A stretch of DNA of 12,763 nucleotides from an uncultured Oscillospiraceae bacterium (lineage in GTDB: Bacteria; Bacillota; Clostridia; Oscillospirales; Oscillospiraceae). Under the pieces are notes generated by a model. It saw nothing but the letters and a program-made list of their open reading frames with translations, searched no databases and was not told the origin of the DNA. Of the stretch, positions 1-6,350 are shown piece by piece. The stretch's first letter is position 1; every line of letters starts with the position of its first letter. The stretch spans positions 1 to 12,763 of the forward strand of contig CANRHF010000042.1 of assembly GCA_947630345.1 (NCBI GenBank), read 5' to 3'. The translations under genes and the position numbers were made by a program.

Positions 1-81
1 TCCCCTCAACTGGCAGTCCCCAAAACAGGTGCTTTCCAATTACCCTTCTTTGTAACATATCATTGACAAACCCACAAACTC

Positions 82-1455
82 TCAAAAATGGGAAATTCCG
101 GGGACGGTTTTCAGCGCCTCCGTCAAAAGGGGGAGACATTCCTCCGTGACCCCGGCGTAGTTGACTACCAGGGTGGCGTGGACGTCCGCCGGGGGCGGGG
201 CGTGGTAGTATTGGGACAGGGTGCGGATGGCGACGCCCGCCCGGGCAAAGTGGGCCCGGAGGGAAGCGTCGGAAATGGGGGTGTCCACCTTCAAGAGGAA
301 GTGGAGCCCCGCGTCCTGCTCCGCGATGGCGAAGGCCGGGCCGCATTCCCGGATGGCGGCGATGACCCGGCTCCGCCGAGCCCGGTAGGTCTTGCGCATC
401 CGGTTGATGTGCTTTTCAAAATATCCCCTGCTGAGGAATCGGGCCAGGGCGTACTGCTCGAAGCTGGGGACGGTGCAGCCGTAAAACCCCAGCTTTTCTT
501 TTAGACGCCGGTACAGCGCCTCCGGCAGGGCCAGATAGCCGATTCGGATGGCGGGGGCCAGGCTTTTGGAGAAGGTGTTCATATAGATCACCCGTTCCCG
601 GTCCAGGGAGGCCATGGCGGGCAGGGGGTGGGCCCGGAACTCGCTGTCGTAGTCGTCCTCGATGATCCACCGGTCCGGGGCGGCCTGGGCCCATTCCAGC
701 AGGGCCGTCCGCCGGGCCATGGAGGTGACGGCCCCGGTGGGAAAGTGGTGGGCCGGGGAAAAGTGAAGCACCTGGGTCCCCTCCAGTCCCTGGGGAACCA
801 CCCCCTGACTATCCAGGGGCGCGGGAACGCACCGGGCGCCCCCGGCGGTGTAGATGCTGCGCAGTTTGCCGTAGCCCGGCTCCTCCAGGGCGAACACCTT
901 GTCCCGGCCCAGGAGCTGGAGCAGCAAATTGCACAGAAAATCGGTGCCCGCGCCGATGAGGATCCGCTCCGGCTCCACGGACAGGCCCCGAAACGCCGCC
1001 AGATGCCCGGCGATGGCCTGGCGCAGCTCCAAAATGCCCAGGCTGGGCATGGGAGCCAGCAGCGCCGGCCCCAGGTCCAGGGCCACCTCCCGCTGGAGGC
1101 GGCTCCACACGGAAAAGGGGAAGTCCGGCGGGGCGGAGGAGGTCAGATCCAGCTTTGGGGGCGGCGCGGGCGTTTCCGGCGGGTCCGGCAGGGGCCGGAC
1201 CGGGGCGGACCGCTCCACGGATTCTACAAAATACCCCACCCGCTCCTGGGCCCGGAGATATCCCTCCGATAGCAGCTGGGAATAGGCGGCCTCCACCGTG
1301 ATCCGGCTGACCTGGAGATGGAAAGCCAGGGCCCGCTTGGAGGGCAGCTTCTCCCCCGGCGGGAGGGCGCCGGAGAGGATATCGTCCCGGAGGGCCCGGT
1401 AGAGGGACTCATAGAGGGGCAGGCCCGGCGCTTTTTTCAGGGTGTAGGTTCGCAT
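82..1455 (-). CDS. MocR/PdxR-type transcriptional regulator (GntR HTH fused to a fold-type I aminotransferase domain)
   Basis: A 457-residue cytoplasmic DNA-binding regulator; the family senses PLP or amino-compound adducts through an aminotransferase-like domain. Residues about 10-80 form the GntR winged helix (LYESLYRALRDDILSG, then LPSKRALAFHLQVSRITV). A proline-rich linker covers 81-105, and the aminotransferase-like part runs from about 106 to 450. IIEDDYDSEF (264-273) supplies the cofactor-ring aspartate, and TFSKSLAP places the PLP lysine at K297, followed by R304 in RIGY. The length is normal for MocR. I chose the ATG at 1455 because AAAGGAG lies 11 nt upstream and the HTH starts there; a longer reading frame to 1698 only reads through repeats. 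The 5' leader holds a repeat-derived hairpin with a T-run. MocR genes usually sit beside their target, but no PLP, GABA or amino-acid gene is adjacent here, so the target is unknown. Downstream bases 1-81 show nothing clear. Confidence 0.93.
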   Translation of the reverse strand: MRTYTLKKAPGLPLYESLYRALRDDILSGALPPGEKLPSKRALAFHLQVSRITVEAAYSQLLSEGYLRAQERVGYFVESVERSAPVRPLPDPPETPAPPPKLDLTSSAPPDFPFSVWSRLQREVALDLGPALLAPMPSLGILELRQAIAGHLAAFRGLSVEPERILIGAGTDFLCNLLLQLLGRDKVFALEEPGYGKLRSIYTAGGARCVPAPLDSQGVVPQGLEGTQVLHFSPAHHFPTGAVTSMARRTALLEWAQAAPDRWIIEDDYDSEFRAHPLPAMASLDRERVIYMNTFSKSLAPAIRIGYLALPEALYRRLKEKLGFYGCTVPSFEQYALARFLSRGYFEKHINRMRKTYRARRSRVIAAIRECGPAFAIAEQDAGLHFLLKVDTPISDASLRAHFARAGVAIRTLSQYYHAPPPADVHATLVVNYAGVTEECLPLLTEALKTVPGISHF

Positions 1456-1474
1456 ACCGGCGCAGGCTCCTTTC

Positions 1475-1509
1475 AAAAAATACTGGCGGCGGGCAGGGCC
1501 CGCAGCCAG
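1475..1509 (-). terminator. Terminator-like hairpin at the end of R1 copy A, in front of the mocR ribosome binding site
   Basis: Read on the minus strand, ACTGGC pairs with GCCAGT outside the R1 stem GCGGGC/GCCCGC, separated by a single T-C mismatch, with loop CCT. An A and six Ts follow at once, then G and the AAAGGAG ribosome binding site. It has the form of an intrinsic terminator. Because it lies between the upstream region and the mocR start, it could end an upstream transcript or attenuate mocR; which one cannot be told from sequence. Confidence 0.6.
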
Positions 1510-1563
1510 TGCGTGCGCCAGCCTGGCGCGAATCGATTTATCTGCCGGGCCCGCTCGGTGTCG
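1485..1563 (-). repeat. R1 repeat copy A
   Basis: A 79-nt copy on the minus strand starting CGACACCGAGCGGGCCCGGC. Its hairpin GCGGGC-CCT-GCCCGC (1489-1503) has its centre 67 nt from the start, exactly as in copies B and D. It lies in the presumed mocR leader, 30-110 nt before the start codon, and points the same way as mocR. Confidence 0.85.
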
Positions 1564-1647
1564 ATATTGCCGAAAGAGGGTTGGCAGGAGAATTCCCGTT
1601 CCTGCCCGCCTCATACCCGTCAGAACATTGGACATTATCAGCAGAAA

Positions 1648-1726
1648 CGACACCGAGCGAGCCCAGCAGATGGAACGATTACCGCCAGACCCACGCACGT
1701 ATTGTCAGCGGCCACTGGCCGCCCGC
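1648..1726 (+). repeat. R1 repeat copy B (first of a tandem pair)
   Basis: A 79-nt copy starting CGACACCGAGCGAGCCCAGC, with hairpin GCGGCC-ACT-GGCCGC at 1708-1722 (centre 67 nt from the start). It is closest to copy D at 6351: both share CCCAGCAGATGGAACGA and the block before the hairpin. It is followed with no gap by copy C. Copies A and B face away from each other. Confidence 0.87.
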
Positions 1727-1805
1727 CGATACCGGGCAGGCCCAGGAGGTGTAACGATTCCCACCGATCCCGGTGCGTACTGGCCGCGGGCTCTGCCCGC
1801 GCCCC
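1727..1805 (+). repeat. R1 repeat copy C (second of a tandem pair)
   Basis: It starts CGATACCGGGCAGGCCCAGG exactly where copy B ends. Its hairpin GCGGGC-TCT-GCCCGC (1786-1800) can be extended outward by one C-G pair. It ends about 5 nt from the ATPase stop codon, so the hairpin end faces the 3' end of that gene. Confidence 0.83.
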
Positions 1806-1810
1806 GCCCG

Positions 1811-4264
1811 CTAAGGTTCTTGCGGCGTGGAGGAGGACCGCAGCGCTTCGATCAGTTCGGGAATGGCCTGGCGGGCCCAGGCGATGATCTTGTCTCCCCA
1901 GTCGAAGATCCGCTGGATGGCGAAAAACACCGTGGGGGTCATCAGCAGCAGCGTGAACATGATGAGCCTGGACCCCACGCTGCCGGTTTGCAGCTCCAAA
2001 ATGCCCCAGAACAGGGTGAAGCACGCCACCAGCCCCGCCGCCATGGCGGCCCAGATGATCTTTCGGAACAAATTGAAGGGCTTACAGGTCTGAAACAGCA
2101 CCAGCAGCCCCACCACCCCCAAAATGGCGGCGCAGACCGTGCTGGTCTCGTCCTGGGGCAGGGTGAAGACCTGCATATAGCCCTGGGCCATCAGCGCCAC
2201 GAAAATATTGGTCAGCCCGCCGGGGAAGGCCCGCCGCAGCACCCCCGCCAGGAACCGGCCCCGAACCCGCTCATAGTTGGGCTCCATAGCCAGGAAGAAG
2301 GAGGGAATGCCGATGGTCAGGGTGGAAATGGCGCTTAAATGCACCGGGGCCAGGGTGTAGGGCCACAGGGTCAGCAGACTGCACAGGGCCAGACCCAGGG
2401 AAAAGATGTTTTTCACCAGAAATAGGGTGGCGGCCCGCTGAATGTTGTTGATCACCCGCCGGCCCTCCCCCACGATGCCGGGCATGGCGGCAAAGTCCGA
2501 GTCCAGCAGCACCAGCCGGGCCACCTGGCTGGCGGCCTGGGCCCCGGAGGCCATGGCGATGCCGCAGTCCGCCTCCTTCATGGCCAGTACGTCGTTGACG
2601 CCGTCGCCGGTCATGGCCACGGTGTGCTTCGCCGCCTTGAAGGCCCGGATCAGTTTTTTCTTTTTCTCCGGGGTGACCCGGCCAAAGACGGTGTACTCCT
2701 CCGCGGCCTTGCGGAAATCCTCGTCGCTTTCGAGATTCGTGACGTCCACCAGCTTGTCCGCGTTCTCAATGCCCGCCCGGGCGGCAATCTGGCTGACGGT
2801 GGCGGGATTGTCCCCGGAGATCACCCGGATGGAGACCCCCTGGGCGGCAAAATAGCGGAAGGTGTCCTGGGCCTGGGGCCGGATCCGGTTGGTCAGCAGC
2901 ACCAGGGCCAGGGGGGTGAGCTTTTCGTCTTCCAGCGCCCCGGGCTGGGGGTCGCCGTCGTACCGGGCCACCAGCAGCACCCGGTAGCCGGACTCCGCCC
3001 AGTCCTGGGCCTGGGCCCGCACCTCCGGGAAGCCCTCCCCAATCAGATACTCCGGCGCGCCGGTGAGGTAGGCCCCCCGGTCCTTAAACACTCCGCCGCT
3101 CCACTTGGCCGACGAGGTGAAGGGAATGTAACGCTGGCATTCCCAGTCCGACGTGCCGTCGAACAGCTCCGCCAGGGCCCGGGCGGTGTCGTTGTCCGGC
3201 TCCCGGCTGCCGTAGAGGGCGGTGAGGGCGGCCTCCGTCTCGTCGTAGGCGTCCGGCGTCAGGGGCAGAATGTTTTCCACATCCATGGCCGGCTCCGTGA
3301 TGGTGCCGGTCTTGTCCACGCACAGCACGTCTACCCTCGCCAGGGTCTCGATGCAGTTCATGTCCTGCACCAGCACCCGCTTCCGGGTGAGCTTCACGGC
3401 GGACACCGCCATGGCCACGCTGGTCAGCAGGTACAGCCCCTCGGGGATCATGCCGATCAGGGCGGCCACGGTACTCTCCACGCTGGTCCGCAGCTCGGAA
3501 TGGAGCAGGAAAAACTCTTTGTAGAACATGGCCAGACCCACGGGGATCAGCAAAAAGCCCACCGCCCGGATCAAATGGTCCAAGGAACGCATCATTTCCG
3601 ACTTGGCGGCCTTGGGATCGGCCTTGGCCTCCCGGGCCAGCTGGGCGGCGAAGGCGTCGGGGCCCACCTGGGTCAGCTGGGCCCGGCCCCGGCCGGCAAT
3701 GACGAAGCTGCCGGAACGCAATGGGTCCCCGGGGCCCTTACCGATGGCGTCGGCCTCGCCGGTGACCAGGGACTCATCCACCTGCAGCTCCCCCACGCGC
3801 AAAATAGCGTCGGCGCAGATCTGATCCCCGGGGGAAAACTCTACGATGTCGTCCCGCACCAGCTCCGTGGTGGGCAGGGCAATCTTCTCCCCGTCCCGGT
3901 AGACCGGCAGGGTCTGGGCCGCCACCAGGGTCAGCTTGTCCACGGCCCGCTTGGCCCGGATCTCCTGGAAGCAGGCGATGACGGTGTTGACCACCACGAT
4001 AACCAAAAAGGTCATATTTTTTACGGAGGAGCCCGCCAAAATCAGGATCGCCGCCAGCACCAGAAAGACCAGATTGAAGAAGGTGACGCAGTTGTGGAAT
4101 ATAATGTCCCGCTCGCTGCGGCCGGCGCCCTCCGGGGCGGCGTTGCCCCACCCGGCGTCCAGACGGCGCTGGGCCTGCTCCCGGGTCAACCCCACCTCGG
4201 GGTCCGGGTTGCAGACGGGCAGGGGGGTGCGGACGGGGGAGGTTTGTTTCTGTGAAGCCTTCAT
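1811..4264 (-). CDS. Cation-transporting P-type ATPase (HAD-IC family, CtpE/CaxP-like)
   Basis: An 817-residue membrane ion pump driven by ATP through an aspartyl-phosphate intermediate. Visible motifs in order: actuator-domain DESLVTGE (163-170); M4 MIPEGL (272-277); phosphorylation site DKTGT with D317; nucleotide-domain KWSGG and TGAPEYL (387-407); SGDNP (483-487); and hinge MTGDGVND (551-558). About ten hydrophobic segments fit the usual 2+2+6 plan (near 58-100, 232-285 and 613-785). There is no N-terminal heavy-metal CXXC domain, which argues against a copper or zinc P1B pump. The MIPEGLYLLTS stretch recalls mycobacterial CtpE and pneumococcal CaxP, both linked to calcium; the ion here is inferred, not proven. 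The start has AGGAGG 7 nt upstream. The gene is preceded by a good promoter with a direct repeat just upstream of it, and appears monocistronic. Confidence 0.95.
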   Translation of the reverse strand: MKASQKQTSPVRTPLPVCNPDPEVGLTREQAQRRLDAGWGNAAPEGAGRSERDIIFHNCVTFFNLVFLVLAAILILAGSSVKNMTFLVIVVVNTVIACFQEIRAKRAVDKLTLVAAQTLPVYRDGEKIALPTTELVRDDIVEFSPGDQICADAILRVGELQVDESLVTGEADAIGKGPGDPLRSGSFVIAGRGRAQLTQVGPDAFAAQLAREAKADPKAAKSEMMRSLDHLIRAVGFLLIPVGLAMFYKEFFLLHSELRTSVESTVAALIGMIPEGLYLLTSVAMAVSAVKLTRKRVLVQDMNCIETLARVDVLCVDKTGTITEPAMDVENILPLTPDAYDETEAALTALYGSREPDNDTARALAELFDGTSDWECQRYIPFTSSAKWSGGVFKDRGAYLTGAPEYLIGEGFPEVRAQAQDWAESGYRVLLVARYDGDPQPGALEDEKLTPLALVLLTNRIRPQAQDTFRYFAAQGVSIRVISGDNPATVSQIAARAGIENADKLVDVTNLESDEDFRKAAEEYTVFGRVTPEKKKKLIRAFKAAKHTVAMTGDGVNDVLAMKEADCGIAMASGAQAASQVARLVLLDSDFAAMPGIVGEGRRVINNIQRAATLFLVKNIFSLGLALCSLLTLWPYTLAPVHLSAISTLTIGIPSFFLAMEPNYERVRGRFLAGVLRRAFPGGLTNIFVALMAQGYMQVFTLPQDETSTVCAAILGVVGLLVLFQTCKPFNLFRKIIWAAMAAGLVACFTLFWGILELQTGSVGSRLIMFTLLLMTPTVFFAIQRIFDWGDKIIAWARQAIPELIEALRSSSTPQEP

Positions 4265-4314
4265 AGCTGGACCTCCTAAAGCGGCGCTGCCGCTCCAATA
4301 CTTGCTTTTTCCAT

Positions 4315-4343
4315 ATTATAGCACATTCGCCCCGAAAACGAAA
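4315..4343 (-). promoter_or_regulatory. Promoter of the P-type ATPase gene
   Basis: On the minus strand TTTCGT (weak -35), a 17-nt spacer, then TATAAT at 4315-4320 preceded by TGTGC (extended -10). The predicted transcript starts near 4308, about 44 nt before the start codon. Confidence 0.75.
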
Positions 4344-4352
4344 CCCCTAGAA

Positions 4353-4369
4353 GGTTAAGCTTTTATTAA
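4353..4369 (-). promoter_or_regulatory. Possible operator: direct repeat TTAATA-N5-TTAACC
   Basis: Two TTAA-type hexamers spaced 11 nt start to start lie 9 nt upstream of the ATPase -35. The spacing and TTAACA-like sequence resemble boxes for OmpR/PhoP-family response regulators. Only two half-sites are seen, so this is a weak prediction. Confidence 0.3.
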
Positions 4370-4374
4370 GATCG

Positions 4375-4412
4375 CGGGGACGAATACGCATTCGTGCCAA
4401 TTTTTGTCCCCC
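4375..4412. repeat. Nested inverted repeat between the ATPase gene and the unknown gene
   Basis: An outer arm CGGGGAC pairs with GTCCCCG, enclosing the hairpin ACGAAT-ACGC-ATTCGT. It lies about 30 nt upstream of the ATPase -35 and downstream of the unknown gene. The role is unknown: a terminator remnant or a protein site are both possible. Confidence 0.35.
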
Positions 4413-4423
4413 GGCCTTGTAAC

Positions 4424-4470
4424 AAGAATCCCCCCTGCTTTTGCCACCGGCAAAAGCAGGGGGGATTCTT
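4424..4470 (-). terminator. Perfect 22-bp hairpin after the GGADGPT-protein gene
   Basis: The arms 4424-4445 and 4449-4470 pair over all 22 bases with loop ACC (GGT on the minus strand). The hairpin overlaps the stop codon: TAA is at 4470-4472 and the right arm starts within it. No long T-run follows on either strand, so it may act as a 3' end stabiliser as much as an intrinsic terminator. The core TTGCCACCGGCAA recurs in the hairpin at 6198-6220. Confidence 0.55.
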
Positions 4471-5990
4471 TACAGTAGCGAAAAGGACGCTTCTTCAAAC
4501 TGCCGGACCAGAAAATCGGCCCGCCATTCCACATCCCCCTGAAGCTGCTCAAAATGGAGGGAGGAAAAGGCGGCGCGGCGCTTTTCCCGGGGGCTGCCGC
4601 CGGGAAAAACGGCGGTGGGCCCGTCCGCTCCGCCGATGAAGCCGATCACCGCGGCGCTGTTCCTAGCGGTGGGGCCGGCGGGGTTCTGCGGCCCGATCTC
4701 AAGAGGCTGGTCGCCCTCGGCGCAGTCGCAGATCAGCACCCGCTCCTCCGGTTCCGGGGAGAGGGTGTAGACCATGGCCACCGTGTTGGTGGGATAGAAC
4801 CAGCGGTCGGAACCGAAGGCCTTTGCCGAAATGGTCTTCCCTTCCAGCTCCTGTACGGTCAGATCATAGGTTTTTCCGCTGACCGGGTGGGAGAGCCGGA
4901 AGCGGTCCCCGGCTTGATGGGCCGTAAAATGGGGCCCCGGCACCCGGACGGGCTGCTGCTCCATGGTCAGGCTGAGGGTTTTGATCGCCGGACGGCGGCC
5001 ACCCCAGGGGAACACGTTCCGGCAGACGACCCATCCGTAGGACTCGTCCAGCCCATAGTGGACCACGGCCCCTTTGGCCTCCAGCTCCATGGTGAACCCC
5101 TCCGGCACGCAGGGGTTGAAGCACACGCTGTACCCGTGGGAGGCCCGGAGGGTCTTCCCGTTTAATTCCAGGCGAGGCCGGAAATCGAAGCAGAGGGGAT
5201 TTTCCAACTCCATCCGCATTTGCTGCTCCCGGGTGCGGTTTTCCGCCGAATCCCGCGCCGGGTCCAGATCCCACTTTTCCATAAAGCGGCGAATTTCCGC
5301 CGGTTCCGCCCGCATACAGAAATCCACCACCAGGCCCTTGCCGCAGGCATAGGCCGCCGGGATCACCCAGCGCCGCCCGGCCCAGGTAAATTCCACGCCC
5401 AGAGGGATCTCCGTCCCGGCCCGATCCTTTCCCCGGTGGACCCAGAAACCGCCGTCAAAATAGACCTTCCACGCCGGTTTTTCCGGCTCCGGGGCGGGCG
5501 CCAGATCGTAAAAATCTTCCGAATACTTGATTTTGGAGTAGTCAAAACCGGCCTGAAGGACATGGATATATGCCCAGGGCCGCTCCATGGGAGCCAGGCG
5601 GAAGACTTCGGCAATTTCCGACAGGGTCTTCTCCTGCTCCTCCGTGGGCGGATTGTCCCGGAGGAAGGCGCTAAACTGCTCCTCGTCAAACATCCAGGCC
5701 TGCTCTAAGGGGGCGGTGTCCCCGCAGGCCAGGAGCAGCCGCAGAAAATCCTCAAAATTTTCCGCCAGCGGTCGGACATAGTCGGGAGCGCTGTTCATGG
5801 GACTGACGGCGAATACCATCCCGCCAAAACCCCGGATGAAGCAGAAATGGATGCCGTCTACTCCCGCCCAGCCGAAAATCGACGCCCCCTTGGGGGTGCA
5901 GAAATAGGGCGTGTTGTCCGCCCGGCGCGCCGCACCCACCGGGCCCAGGTCGATGCCCTGCCGAAGAAATTTCTCGAAGGTCTTGTCCAT
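4470..5990 (-). CDS. Uncharacterised protein with C-terminal GGADGPT motif
   Basis: A 506-residue protein whose function I do not recognise. It has no signal peptide and no convincing membrane helix, so it is probably cytoplasmic. Residues about 1-110 look like one domain (YFCTPKGASIFGWAGVDGIH, FAVSPMN, then ENFEDFLRLLLACG) and faintly recall the SMI1/KNR4 (SUKH) fold. Residues 175-440 look rich in beta strands, with repeated aromatic-charged stretches such as KVYFDGGFWVHRG. Near the end IGFIGGADGPTAVF (449-462) matches the GGADGPT stretch of sodium-translocating decarboxylase beta subunits (OadB/GcdB), but here with no flanking membrane segments. A charged tail with SSLHFEQLQGDVEWR follows. 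The start at 5990 has AGGGGAG about 7 nt upstream. It appears monocistronic, with a perfect hairpin at its stop and an R1 fragment and R2 copy upstream. Codon use looks like its neighbours. Confidence 0.85.
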   Translation of the reverse strand: MDKTFEKFLRQGIDLGPVGAARRADNTPYFCTPKGASIFGWAGVDGIHFCFIRGFGGMVFAVSPMNSAPDYVRPLAENFEDFLRLLLACGDTAPLEQAWMFDEEQFSAFLRDNPPTEEQEKTLSEIAEVFRLAPMERPWAYIHVLQAGFDYSKIKYSEDFYDLAPAPEPEKPAWKVYFDGGFWVHRGKDRAGTEIPLGVEFTWAGRRWVIPAAYACGKGLVVDFCMRAEPAEIRRFMEKWDLDPARDSAENRTREQQMRMELENPLCFDFRPRLELNGKTLRASHGYSVCFNPCVPEGFTMELEAKGAVVHYGLDESYGWVVCRNVFPWGGRRPAIKTLSLTMEQQPVRVPGPHFTAHQAGDRFRLSHPVSGKTYDLTVQELEGKTISAKAFGSDRWFYPTNTVAMVYTLSPEPEERVLICDCAEGDQPLEIGPQNPAGPTARNSAAVIGFIGGADGPTAVFPGGSPREKRRAAFSSLHFEQLQGDVEWRADFLVRQFEEASFSLL

Positions 5991-6027
5991 CCCAACTCTC
6001 CCCTTTCCGCTTCAACCAGTCCAACCA

Positions 6028-6047
6028 CCGCCCGCCGATACCGGGCA
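6028..6047 (+). repeat. 20-nt fragment of an R1 tandem junction
   Basis: CCGCCCGCCGATACCGGGCA is identical to 1719-1738, the point where R1 copy B ends and copy C begins. It therefore holds the tail of one unit and the head of the next, which suggests a decayed or partly deleted tandem array. It lies 38 nt before the start codon of the unknown gene. Confidence 0.6.
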
Positions 6048-6060
6048 AAATCCACCATTT

Positions 6061-6153
6061 TACCTTCTTGTTTTAGCGCATCCCACGCTGTGGTTGCTCC
6101 CCCGGCCCCTTCCGGGGGCCCTACTTTCTTGCTCCTGCAAGAAAGTAGGCAAA
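6061..6153 (+). repeat. R2 repeat copy 1 (three consecutive hairpins)
   Basis: It aligns along about 90 nt with the inverted copy at 11171-11261, sharing TACCTTCTT, the block GCTCCCCCGGCCCCTTCC and ACTTTCTTG...CAAGAAAGT. Predicted stems are AGCG/CGCT (6075-6089), CCCCCGG/CCGGGGG (6099-6118) and a 13-bp stem CCTACTTTCTTGC/GCAAGAAAGTAGG (6120-6149) with loop TCCT. R1 copy D follows in the same orientation about 200 nt further on. Confidence 0.8.
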
Positions 6154-6160
6154 GAACAGG

Positions 6161-6259
6161 CTTAAGGGGGCGCTTCGAGCAAAGGCGTTTGTTAAGGTAT
6201 GATTGCCACCGGCAATCATAAATATTTTTGATCCGCTGCGCGGAGCACCACCCCTTAAG
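6161..6259. repeat. Inverted repeat CTTAAGGGG/CCCCTTAAG enclosing further hairpins
   Basis: The outer arms 6161-6169 and 6251-6259 pair perfectly. Inside are a 10-bp stem TATGATTGCC/GGCAATCATA (6198-6220, loop ACC) followed by AATATTTTTG, and a small stem CCGC-TGC-GCGG (6233-6243). No flanking direct repeats long enough to prove transposition were seen. Confidence 0.5.
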
Positions 6260-6350
6260 AATCCCCCGCCGCTCCCCAATAGTGCCAAGCTACGGAGAAA
6301 ATTTGTGGGCTTACGGCTTTCTCATGTCGGTGCGCTCCGCACAGAAGGAA

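Larger units (their letters stand above)
1456..1810. other. Intergenic gap between mocR and the P-type ATPase, filled with R1 repeats
   Basis: This 355-nt gap has no credible gene. It holds R1 copy A (minus), an 84-nt spacer at 1564-1647, and the tandem copies B and C (plus), which run almost to the ATPase stop codon. The spacer contains a short inverted repeat, GGCAGGA...TCCTGCC. A convincing mocR promoter was not found; a GATAAT on the minus strand near 1633-1638 is possible but lacks a good -35. Confidence 0.7.

Noticed and set aside
1..81. Terminator or gene downstream of mocR
   Set aside because: No hairpin with a T-run and no convincing coding frame in the 81 bases available.
1564..1647. 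mocR promoter
   Set aside because: GATAAT and other TATA-like words are present on the minus strand but none has a -35 at the right distance.
1456..1698. Upstream extension of mocR to a start at 1698
   Set aside because: The added 81 residues are translated R1 repeats; the inner ATG at 1455 has a good ribosome binding site and begins the usual HTH domain.
1648..1805. CRISPR-like array
   Set aside because: Only two abutting units of 79 nt with no spacers, and no cas genes in the window.
2624..4255. 543-codon open frame on the plus strand opposite the P-type ATPase
   Set aside because: It is antisense to a gene with all P-type ATPase motifs, has a G/H/Q/P-heavy composition typical of GC-rich shadow frames, and resembles no family.
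5858..6058. Small minus-strand ORF with ATG at 6058 and AAGAAGG before it
   Set aside because: It overlaps the start of the unknown gene out of frame and is partly encoded by the R1 junction fragment; no evidence for a leader peptide role.
5847..6221. Short plus-strand ORF containing APPAPSGGPTFL-like peptide
   Set aside because: The peptide is a by-product of R2; a similar peptide at the other copy follows from the conserved hairpins, whose pairing changes argue for structure instead of coding.
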